Assembly (NCBI RefSeq): GCF_003933245.1
Contig: NZ_QUSX01000001.1
Location: 434,001 to 498,000 of the forward strand
Direction: 5' to 3'
Source of the DNA: Maribacter algicola
GTDB lineage: Bacteria > Bacteroidota > Bacteroidia > Flavobacteriales > Flavobacteriaceae
DNA: 64,000 nucleotides
Shown: positions 18,875 to 26,681 of the stretch, in pieces
Position numbering within the stretch: position 1 is the stretch's first letter
Layout of the letters: every line of letters starts with the position of its first letter
Notes under the pieces: model-generated
Told to the model about the DNA's origin: nothing
Database searches by the model: none
Seen by the model: only the letters and a program-made list of their open reading frames with translations
Made by a program: the position numbers and the translations under genes

Positions 18875-20227
18875 TTATAAATCAATATCGGTTTTATCTC
18901 TGCCAACATTCAATCGCATGGCCAATACGGCTGCAATTACAAAAAATATACCTGCAAACAGCATAGCATTTACGGCATTACCGCCCAAAAGATATTTGTA
19001 GATAGGACCAAAGGTCAAGGTTTCGATACCCATTGGGATAACAATCATCATGTTCAAAATACCCATGTACACCCCTCTTCTTTCTTGGGGCACCACTTTG
19101 GAAACCATAGTGTAAGGGATTCCCATCATGGCGGCCCAACCAACTCCAAACAAAACCATAGGAGCCAGAACCAATAAGGAATCTTCAATAAATGGGATTG
19201 TAAATAATGCAATGGCAGTACCTACCAAACTGATGGCATAGACTTTTTTACCCCCAAACCTAAGGGTCAACGGTACAAGCCCCAATGCCACGACCATAGT
19301 AACAATGTTATAGGTTAAACTCATTTGTGCCGATTGTGAAGCTGCTTCCGATGTTGAATACCCCAACGTATTCATGAACAAAGGTGTTATGTATTGCCAA
19401 TAGACGAACAGAGCATACCATTGAAACAAATACACAGCTCCCAACTTCCAAAGGAATGTAGGCATTTTTTGAATGGCCTCCTTAATTTCCGTAAAAGGTT
19501 TTGCTATCCTAGTTCCCAAAGGTTTATCCTTTGCCCTATTAATTTCCTCTAATTCTTCATCTGTTGGAGGAATTTCAGGAGTTCTTAAAACCGACCATAA
19601 TATAGTAGTTATGGAGAGTATACCTCCAATATAAAACGAATAATACAACCAAGTGGGAATGGACCCAGCAACCTCTATGGTTTCATCACCAAAAAGATAT
19701 TGAAAAAGGACAATGGAGCCGTTTGCCAACAAGATACCAGCACCTACAAACAGACTCTGCATCTGATATCCCAGACTGAACTGCTTTTCTGGCAACTTAT
19801 CACCAACAAAAGCTCTATAAGGCTCCATGGCCATGTTATTACCCACGTCCAAAATCCATAAAAGTCCCACGGCAAACCAAAGTACCGGGCTCGAGGGAAA
19901 CATAAAAAGACAAATACTCCCAATCAATGCGCCGATCAAGAAATAAGGCTTTCTCCTACCCCAGCGCGGTGACCATGTTTTATCTGACATAGCCCCAATG
20001 ATAGGTTGCACGACCAAGCCGGTTACAGGCCCAGCAATGTTCAAAATGGGTAACATATCCTCTGGGGCGCCCAGATATAAAAATATTGGATTAATTGCCG
20101 TTTGTTGCAGTCCAAAGCTATACTGAATGCCCAAAAACCCGACATTCATGTTGAAAATTTGCCAGAAGCTTAGACTTGGTTTCGTTAGTTGCATACTAAT
20201 TGGTTCTTTGGTTTTAGCTACTCTCAT
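18875..20227 (-). CDS. MFS transporter, SLC45/GPH-like sugar transporter
   Basis: A 450-residue protein with about twelve membrane helices and a central charged loop (about 215-250). The loop after helix 2, SDKTWSPRWGRRKPYFLIG, is typical of the sucrose/maltose-type (SLC45, GPH-like) transporters, as is the N-terminal FLGIQYSFGLQQ. Such proteins import disaccharides with protons or sodium; the actual substrate is not readable here. No glycosidase lies beside it. I give the start as ATG 20227 (MRVAKTK); ATG 20194 (MQLTKPS) is possible and would remove eleven residues. It lies between maeB and queG on the same strand. Confidence 0.82.
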   Translation of the reverse strand: MRVAKTKEPISMQLTKPSLSFWQIFNMNVGFLGIQYSFGLQQTAINPIFLYLGAPEDMLPILNIAGPVTGLVVQPIIGAMSDKTWSPRWGRRKPYFLIGALIGSICLFMFPSSPVLWFAVGLLWILDVGNNMAMEPYRAFVGDKLPEKQFSLGYQMQSLFVGAGILLANGSIVLFQYLFGDETIEVAGSIPTWLYYSFYIGGILSITTILWSVLRTPEIPPTDEELEEINRAKDKPLGTRIAKPFTEIKEAIQKMPTFLWKLGAVYLFQWYALFVYWQYITPLFMNTLGYSTSEAASQSAQMSLTYNIVTMVVALGLVPLTLRFGGKKVYAISLVGTAIALFTIPFIEDSLLVLAPMVLFGVGWAAMMGIPYTMVSKVVPQERRGVYMGILNMMIVIPMGIETLTFGPIYKYLLGGNAVNAMLFAGIFFVIAAVLAMRLNVGRDKTDIDL

Positions 20228-20366
20228 TATGGGATAGTCAAAAAATATCAGTTCTTTTTCCAGAATCCCTATAAAAAGTCGCCTAGCAATATAGTATAAT
20301 TAATGAAAAGTAAATATAAAAGAGCAGTGAATTAGGCTTCACATCCAAACTACAACGTTATAGCTA

Positions 20367-21293
20367 CTAGGAGTTATTTCGTAAAAATTCTATGTTTCTT
20401 TTTAAACCAGAAAATTTGGTACGCTTCACCGCCGATTTTTTAAACACCTTTTTAAAAACTTCATCGGTAATTTCTTCCCAGTCTTTTTTGGACATCGATA
20501 ACAATTCAGGATGGGGAGCGAACAAGGGCTCATTGTGTGGTTTTGAAAACCGATTCCAAGGGCATACATCCTGACAAACATCACACCCGAACATCCAATC
20601 GTCCATTTTGCCCTCAAAACCCTTTGGAATTTCGTTTTTAAGTTCGATGGTCAAGTATGAAATACACTTACTCCCATCTACCACATACGGTTCTACAATG
20701 GCCTTTGTTGGGCACGCATCGATACAGGCTGTACAGGTACCGCAATGGTCCGTGACGGGTGTATCGTATTCCAATTCCAGATCAACAATAAGTTCTGCAA
20801 TAAAATAAAAGGAACCCACTTCCTTTGTCAAGAGGTTACTGTTCTTACCGATCCATCCAAGACCACTTTTGGCAGCCCAGGCCTTATCCAAAACTGGTGC
20901 GGAATCTACAAAGGCACGGCCATTTACCTCGCCTATTTCTTCGGAGATAAATTGGTGCAATTGCCCAAGTTTTCCTTTAATCACATGATGGTAATCCTGT
21001 CCATAGGCATATTTGGCTAGCTTATAGGAATCTTCTCTTTGCTTATCTTCAGGATAGTAGTTTAACAAAAGGGAAATAACGGACTTTGCACGATCCACCA
21101 GCAATCTAGGATCCAAACGCTTGTCAAAATGGTTTTCCATATACCCCATTTCCCCGTGCATGTTCCTTTTCAGCCATGTTTCCAATCGTGGGGCCTCTTC
21201 CTCCAAAAAATCCGCTTTGGAAATACCACAGGACAAAAAACCGAGGCGCTTGGCTTCGGTTTTTATTTGCTTTGAAAATTCACTCCGGTTCAT
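20367..21293 (-). CDS. queG: epoxyqueuosine reductase
   Basis: A 308-residue QueG. It reduces epoxyqueuosine to queuosine in tRNA, using cobalamin and two [4Fe-4S] clusters. The N-terminal part carries the cobalamin-binding domain (with YHHVIKGKL and [22 protein letters not shown]), followed by the ferredoxin-like clusters [16 protein letters not shown] and [13 protein letters not shown]. Length is normal for the form without the C-terminal HEAT repeats. I start at ATG 21293 (MNRSEF); a GTG fifteen bases upstream is less likely. It follows the heme-c lipoprotein gene with a 37-base gap. Confidence 0.95.
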   Translation of the reverse strand: MNRSEFSKQIKTEAKRLGFLSCGISKADFLEEEAPRLETWLKRNMHGEMGYMENHFDKRLDPRLLVDRAKSVISLLLNYYPEDKQREDSYKLAKYAYGQDYHHVIKGKLGQLHQFISEEIGEVNGRAFVDSAPVLDKAWAAKSGLGWIGKNSNLLTKEVGSFYFIAELIVDLELEYDTPVTDHCGTCTACIDACPTKAIVEPYVVDGSKCISYLTIELKNEIPKGFEGKMDDWMFGCDVCQDVCPWNRFSKPHNEPLFAPHPELLSMSKKDWEEITDEVFKKVFKKSAVKRTKFSGLKRNIEFLRNNS

Positions 21294-21330
21294 AGTCCGA
21301 AGGTACACTTATTTTAATTTAGAAAAGTAT

Positions 21331-21912
21331 TTAAGAAGAAGGTGGTGTGTAGGCAGGCACTACATTTTCAATTGGCTTTAAAGATTTTAGGTAGACAAAA
21401 ATCGCCTCAACGTCTATGTCTTCCAGATTCTTGTAAGCTTCCACAGGCATTGGTGGCATAATAGGCCTTGAACCATCCAATCCCTTATACTTACCTTCTT
21501 TTATGGCTTTTCTAAACTGATGTAAGGTCCAGTTTCCAATACCAGTTTCATGCGGTGTAAGGTTTCCCGCATAGCTCGTTCCCCAAGGTCCTACGGCAGC
21601 CGTAAGATCACCAGCAAACAAGGCCCAAGGCCCTATGGGAACATTTTCTGGAACAGGTGGTAAGGAACCGTAAGCGTCGAACCCCATCATGTATCTATCC
21701 ATATCGGGCACAGGCCCTTTTTCCGTCATTTTTTTAGGGGTATGGCAATCGGCACAACCTATTACGTTAACCAAATACTCGCCCCGTTCTTCCAAATTCA
21801 ATGCTTTCTCCTTTTCATCCACCACTCCCTCCTCTTTTTTCTCCTTTGGTTGATTACAGGAAGTGAACACCAAAATCAGTAAAGCCATGAGTTTAAATCC
21901 ACTTTTTTTCAT
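21331..21912 (-). CDS. mono-heme cytochrome c lipoprotein
   Basis: A 193-residue protein with a lipoprotein signal (lipobox VFTSC, C at about 19), an acidic linker (about 22-42), and one heme c site, CADCH at about 53-57. The rest resembles cytochrome c domains of the gluconate/alcohol dehydrogenase electron-acceptor type: PWGTSYAGNLTPHETGIGNWT, then a probable axial methionine in RPIMPPMPVEAY, and a closing helix IEAIFVYLKSL-like. It would sit on the periplasmic face of a membrane and accept electrons from a dehydrogenase not seen nearby. It is 25 bases downstream of the conserved lipoprotein gene, so the two are probably one transcript. Confidence 0.88.
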   Translation of the reverse strand: MKKSGFKLMALLILVFTSCNQPKEKKEEGVVDEKEKALNLEERGEYLVNVIGCADCHTPKKMTEKGPVPDMDRYMMGFDAYGSLPPVPENVPIGPWALFAGDLTAAVGPWGTSYAGNLTPHETGIGNWTLHQFRKAIKEGKYKGLDGSRPIMPPMPVEAYKNLEDIDVEAIFVYLKSLKPIENVVPAYTPPSS

Positions 21913-21937
21913 AATCTATTTTCGTTTATTGTGAATA

Positions 21938-22492
21938 TTAATCATCAGAGGGATTGCTTACCGGTACATCAGGATTAAATTCTGCAAAAACACCGTCTGG
22001 ATTCTCCATAACCACCCACGCATGTAAGGTCCATGAACCACCTGCCACATTCGGATTTAAATGCCAGTGGTCATCATCACCTATGAAACCTTCCGGTGGG
22101 GTCGGGGAAATCGACCGGGGTATTGCATACTCCACCCCTACCAATTTTAACTTCCCTTGTTCGTTCGGAACATACAAAAGGATTTCCGGTTTTTCCATAT
22201 CGAACTCTCCATCTATAAGTCCGACGTTAATATAATGGAACCCCATATTTGGCACATAGGGTGAAGGGTTGAAAGGATACGGGTCCGCATAACCTGCTTT
22301 TTTAGCTTGTTCAAAGCTATGGAAGCGCATTGCCGCTTTTCTGACTTTCTTAAGTTGCGCATCCAGTGTTTCCGTTTTTGCTTTGGCACTAACCATCTCT
22401 AAGTCGCTTTCCAAAAGGCCATCGTCTTTGGAACAGGAAGTAACCAGAACCAAGGCAGACAAAGCCGATAAAAATGTGATTTTTGTTTTCAT
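21938..22492 (-). CDS. conserved secreted lipoprotein of unknown function
   Basis: A 184-residue protein. A lipoprotein signal (LVTSC, C at about 20) is followed by a helix and then by conserved-looking blocks: YADPYPFNPSPYVPNMGFHYIN (about 69-90), PEILLYVPNEQGKLKLVGVEY, DDDHWHLNP, and LHAWVVMENPDGVFAEFNP. I recognise this pattern (MGFHYVN... LHAW..NP.GMFADWNP) from a widespread family of unnamed secreted proteins in several phyla; I know no function. The histidines could bind a metal. It lies between the hybrid sensor kinase and the cytochrome c gene on the same strand. Confidence 0.8.
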   Translation of the reverse strand: MKTKITFLSALSALVLVTSCSKDDGLLESDLEMVSAKAKTETLDAQLKKVRKAAMRFHSFEQAKKAGYADPYPFNPSPYVPNMGFHYINVGLIDGEFDMEKPEILLYVPNEQGKLKLVGVEYAIPRSISPTPPEGFIGDDDHWHLNPNVAGGSWTLHAWVVMENPDGVFAEFNPDVPVSNPSDD

Positions 22493-22651
22493 AATGTTAG
22501 GATTTTTGATGATATAATTATTAACCGATTTGAACTATATCACAAAGCTGAAAATATACCGGAAGATGGATTGCCACGGAAGTCGCAAAACTTAACAGAT
22601 TTGTATCATCACAAACGAAAACACTGAAAATCAAATATTTAAATACAAAAA

Positions 22652-25510
22652 TTAGCTCTTAGTGACGGTCAGTTCACTTGGAGAAACCCCAAATTTGTCC
22701 TTAAAGCTCTTTGCGAAGTAGGAAAGATTTGAAAAACCGACAGAGTAAGCTACTTCCGAAACATTACCCGTTTTATTCATCAATAGTTGATAGGCCGTCT
22801 TCAGTCGCACTTCCGAAATCAATTGATTCGGGGACTTGTTAACCAAAGCCTTCAATTTCCGATGGAGTTGTGCCCGACTGAAACCAACGGAATTGGCCAA
22901 CAATTCCACGGAAAAAGAAGAATTGTCCAAATGGTCCTTTATGGTACGAAAAACCTTCTGCATAAATTCGTCATCCATCGAGTTTAAGGGAAGGTCATCC
23001 AACAGAATACCATCAGCATCCTTTATTTTTTGCCACAGTTTTTCCCTCAAGGAAATAAGGTTCTTACTGCGTACCAATAATTCCTCAGCGGAAAAGGGTT
23101 TAGTCACATAGGCGTCTGCGCCCTGGTATAGCCCTTGCATCTTATTGTCCTGACCGGCCTTTGCCGTAAGTAAAATAACGGGGATGTGGCTTGTTTTGCT
23201 ATTGGTTTTTAAAGCTTCGCATAGTGCAAAACCATCCTTTTTCGGCATCATAACGTCACTGATGACAATGTCAGGAATTTGTTCCAAAGCCATCCTTTCA
23301 CCTTGTTCACCATCCTCTGCGACCAGCACCACATATTCGCCTGCAAGAATATCACTGATGTAGCTCCTTAAATCTGCATTGTCCTCCACCACTAAAACAA
23401 TCGGCATATCCAATTGTGTTGTTGAATCATTAATTTCAGTTTCTGAAAACAATATCCCAGAATTGTTGTTAATAGAAACTTTAGTCGCTTCCTGGTCTAT
23501 GACCAAGGCAGATTTTGGTAGTCCTACCAATGTAATGGGAAGAGTCAATAAAAAAGTAGTTCCCTCCCCTAAAACACTCTCGACCTTTATTTCGCCCTGA
23601 TGTAAATCGACCAATTCCTTAGTCAACGCCAACCCGATACCGGAGCCCTTCTTCTCTGAACCTTCAACACGGTAGAATCTATCAAAAACATAAGGCAAGT
23701 CTTCTTGGGCAATTCCATTTCCCGTATCGGAAACGGACATTAGCAATTTATCATTCTCAAAATCTACCACAACACTTACCTTACCCCCCTTCTCGGTATA
23801 TTTGAATGCATTGGACAACACATTACTGACCATTTTTTCCAGTTTATCCGAATCGAAATAAGCCATTTTGGACATTTTTTTGAACACTACATCATACGAT
23901 AATTGTGCTCGCTCCGCCATACTCTCGAACGAGTAGACCATCAACTTAAGAAAGGGAACTATATCCGCCTGCTTTACGGACAATAAGGTTTTGCCGCTTT
24001 CCAATTTAGCCAGTTCCAATAACTCATTGACCAAGGAATTCAACCTTCCTGCATTTCTTTGTACCATATCGAAGTCCTTATGGCTCAAGGTCACCCCATC
24101 ATCATCGGTATTCTCCTTTAATCGTTTCGCATTGGAAATAGGTCCCTGTATCAAGGTAAGCGGTGTTCTAAATTCGTGACTGATATTCGTAAAGAAGCGG
24201 GTCTTTAGATCGTCCAAATCCTTCATTCGAAGCATTTCCGTCCTTGAGCGTTCCGCCTCCAATCTTTCGTATTCAGATTGTTTGGACAACGTTTGTCTTC
24301 TGTAGGCAATACCAAAGGAATAGATGATTATTTGTAAAAATATTCCAGTTGCATATGGATCTAACCGAAACGGAGGGGTAATAATACCGAGAGACCAAAG
24401 CGTTCCAACAATCATAGACAAACAAGCCACCAAGGTTCCAATACCAAAATATCTAGCAAAAAGATCTTTTTTTAGTATGAGAACTATGGAAACCACTAAA
24501 CTTAAAACCGTGTAAATATTCAATATGACATAATGGAAACCGACCCCGGTAAAATTGGTCTGTGGTTTTGTGAAGACCACATAAAATGCTGTTAGTAAAA
24601 TTTCTGTCAGAATCAGAAGAGCTAACCCCAACATCATTTTGTCCGTTCTAAGGAACTTTCTTTTTGAATCGACAAAGGCCCTACCAAAAAACCACCAAGA
24701 ATAAAATTGCCCATTGGCTATCAAAAACCAAATGGCATACCTAAAAGTGATAATACTACCTATAAACAAACCAGTAGTCATGGCCTGGGTAAACGTACAG
24801 AACAATAGCCAAAAACAAAACCATAAGTAAATGGATTCCCTTAAATAGAAGTATTGTAGTAAATGATAGACCAAAATGATAAAAGTGACCCCAAAAAGAA
24901 AGAGATTAAAACTGTTATTAAATTGATTGAACTGATAGTAATAGGGCTGTTCTGGGCTTCGAACGGTTAGATTGAAGTATGAGGGATACCCAAAACTATT
25001 ACCCTCTACCTTCATAATTAGCGTGATGGCCTTATCAATTGGCAGGCGGTCCAATTTGATAGCGTTCATTACCCAATATCCTTTGTAGCCTCTTTCATTT
25101 TTTGGATACTCTACACCTGTTTTTTCTTGGAATACCATTTTCCCATCAATATAACCAAAGACATCAACTGTTCCATTGCTTTTTGTCCATGCGGGAGGAC
25201 CGATCATTTTATCCTCAAAATGAAGTGTCCATCCTTTCATCGGTTGTTTGGCCCTTAGCGCTAACTTGCCCCAGTAGGTTGTACCTACTTCTAGATATTT
25301 AGGTAATTCATCCCCTCGTAAATAAGTAAGGGTAGAATCGGATTTTATTTTTTCCGGAGTTAGGCTATTGTCGGAATCCTTATAAACCTGTAACATATGG
25401 TCAAGGCTATGTACAGGATACAACGTATCCAAAACATAGACACTTTCTTGTGAAAGAACGAAGCCTGATTTTAAGCACAGGAGTAAAAGAATGTGGTAAA
25501 AGAAACGCAT
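22652..25510 (-). CDS. hybrid two-component sensor kinase/response regulator with AraC output
   Basis: A 952-residue one-protein signalling system. In order: signal peptide (1 to about 21), a periplasmic 7TMR-DISM type extracellular domain (about 30-190), seven membrane helices (about 200-400), a coiled linker, HisKA with phospho-accepting histidine near 445 (FTNISHEFRTPLT), HATPase (N box VSNVLSNAFKYT, G box SDTGNGIA and GSGIGLALTKEL), a receiver with phospho-acceptor D near 752 (IVISDVMMPKKDG), and an AraC-type DNA-binding domain (about 845-945). I start at ATG 25510. The ligand is unknown; in many Bacteroidota such regulators control a carbohydrate locus next to them, and here the downstream neighbours are the two lipoproteins. 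Confidence 0.93.
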   Translation of the reverse strand: MRFFYHILLLLCLKSGFVLSQESVYVLDTLYPVHSLDHMLQVYKDSDNSLTPEKIKSDSTLTYLRGDELPKYLEVGTTYWGKLALRAKQPMKGWTLHFEDKMIGPPAWTKSNGTVDVFGYIDGKMVFQEKTGVEYPKNERGYKGYWVMNAIKLDRLPIDKAITLIMKVEGNSFGYPSYFNLTVRSPEQPYYYQFNQFNNSFNLFLFGVTFIILVYHLLQYFYLRESIYLWFCFWLLFCTFTQAMTTGLFIGSIITFRYAIWFLIANGQFYSWWFFGRAFVDSKRKFLRTDKMMLGLALLILTEILLTAFYVVFTKPQTNFTGVGFHYVILNIYTVLSLVVSIVLILKKDLFARYFGIGTLVACLSMIVGTLWSLGIITPPFRLDPYATGIFLQIIIYSFGIAYRRQTLSKQSEYERLEAERSRTEMLRMKDLDDLKTRFFTNISHEFRTPLTLIQGPISNAKRLKENTDDDGVTLSHKDFDMVQRNAGRLNSLVNELLELAKLESGKTLLSVKQADIVPFLKLMVYSFESMAERAQLSYDVVFKKMSKMAYFDSDKLEKMVSNVLSNAFKYTEKGGKVSVVVDFENDKLLMSVSDTGNGIAQEDLPYVFDRFYRVEGSEKKGSGIGLALTKELVDLHQGEIKVESVLGEGTTFLLTLPITLVGLPKSALVIDQEATKVSINNNSGILFSETEINDSTTQLDMPIVLVVEDNADLRSYISDILAGEYVVLVAEDGEQGERMALEQIPDIVISDVMMPKKDGFALCEALKTNSKTSHIPVILLTAKAGQDNKMQGLYQGADAYVTKPFSAEELLVRSKNLISLREKLWQKIKDADGILLDDLPLNSMDDEFMQKVFRTIKDHLDNSSFSVELLANSVGFSRAQLHRKLKALVNKSPNQLISEVRLKTAYQLLMNKTGNVSEVAYSVGFSNLSYFAKSFKDKFGVSPSELTVTKS

Positions 25511-25564
25511 GTATGGCAAACCGATTAAATAGGCTTACGACAAGATAAAAAGAAAAACGAAAGT

Positions 25565-26587
25565 TTAGAACAAACCGGGTTGTATGCCACCCTTTATCCT
25601 ACCGAGGTGCTTATAGGCCAACTCGGTTACCTCACGACCCCTTGGGGTACGCATGATAAAGCCCTGCTGAATTAAAAAAGGTTCGTATACCTCCTCAATG
25701 GTTTCGGCACTTTCTGAAACCGCAGTGGCCAACGTTGTAATACCCACAGGACCGCCCTTGAATTTATCGATGATGGTCGTCAATATCTTATTGTCCATCT
25801 CGTCCAATCCATGGGCATCTACATTTAAAGCTTTGAGGCCAAATTTAGAAATCTCGATGTCAATATTTCCATTACCCTTAATTTGGGCAAAATCCCGCAC
25901 CCTTCGTAGCAATGCGTTGCAGATTCTTGGTGTTCCCCTACTCCTGCCCGCAATTTCAATGGCCGCCTCATTGGTAATGGGTACTTTTAATATTTCAGCA
26001 CTTCTCTGCACAATAGTAGAAAGCAACTCAGTATCGTAATATTGCAACCGACTTTGTATACCGAATCTCGCCCTCATAGGAGCAGTCAACAGTCCCGATC
26101 TTGTGGTAGCACCAATTAAGGTAAACGGATTTAGGTTTATCTGGACCGAACGGGCATTGGGACCCGTTTCTATCATGATATCAATTTTATAGTCTTCCAT
26201 GGCGGAATAGAGGTACTCTTCCACGATGGGACTCAACCGATGGATCTCATCAATAAAAAGAACGTCCCTTTCATCCAGGTTGGTCAAAAGACCTGCCAAA
26301 TCCCCTGGTTTGTCCAAAACTGGACCCGAAGTAATTTTGATTCCGACACCCAATTCATTGGCCAGAATATTTGCCAAGGTAGTCTTTCCAAGTCCTGGAG
26401 GCCCATGAAACAGGGTATGATCCAAAGCTTCCCCTCTTCTATTGGCCGCCTCAACAAAGACCTTAAGATTTTCCAATACCTGCTCCTGACCGGTGAAGTC
26501 ATCAAAGCTAACGGGCCTTAATGCCCTTTCAATGTCGAGCTCCGAATCGGAAAAACCGTTGGTGGATGGATCTAAATATTCATTCAT
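25565..26587 (-). CDS. ruvB: Holliday junction DNA helicase RuvB
   Basis: A 340-residue AAA+ ATPase, the motor of branch migration with RuvA. Walker [10 protein letters not shown] is at 62-70, Walker B FIDEIHRL near 111-118, and the sensor motif GATTRSGLL follows. The C-terminal winged helix ends in [18 protein letters not shown] start at ATG 26587 (MNEYLD); codons further upstream would begin with TTG. A TAnnTTTG box lies only seven bases upstream, so the transcript could be nearly leaderless. The divergent acyl-CoA dehydrogenase gene begins 95 bases away. Confidence 0.97.
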   Translation of the reverse strand: MNEYLDPSTNGFSDSELDIERALRPVSFDDFTGQEQVLENLKVFVEAANRRGEALDHTLFHGPPGLGKTTLANILANELGVGIKITSGPVLDKPGDLAGLLTNLDERDVLFIDEIHRLSPIVEEYLYSAMEDYKIDIMIETGPNARSVQINLNPFTLIGATTRSGLLTAPMRARFGIQSRLQYYDTELLSTIVQRSAEILKVPITNEAAIEIAGRSRGTPRICNALLRRVRDFAQIKGNGNIDIEISKFGLKALNVDAHGLDEMDNKILTTIIDKFKGGPVGITTLATAVSESAETIEEVYEPFLIQQGFIMRTPRGREVTELAYKHLGRIKGGIQPGLF

Positions 26588-26593
26588 GCCTAA

Positions 26594-26601
26594 CAAAGAT
26601 A
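26594..26601 (-). promoter_or_regulatory. possible promoter -7 element for ruvB
   Basis: Minus strand TATCTTTG, matching TAnnTTTG, seven bases before the ruvB ATG. The nearest TTG is 23 bases further upstream, longer than usual. If used, the transcript would have almost no leader. Confidence 0.4.
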
Positions 26602-26661
26602 GGCAAACACTTGTAATTTATTTTCAAGGTGTCTTCTCTTTATTCCGTAGAATTTCAGGGA

Positions 26662-26669
26662 TAAATTTG
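26662..26669 (+). promoter_or_regulatory. possible promoter -7 element for the acyl-CoA dehydrogenase gene
   Basis: TAAATTTG matches TAnnTTTG and lies 12 bases before the ATG at 26682. No TTG is found at the expected -33 position (TTA instead). Confidence 0.38.
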
Positions 26670-26681
26670 TATTTTCAAATT

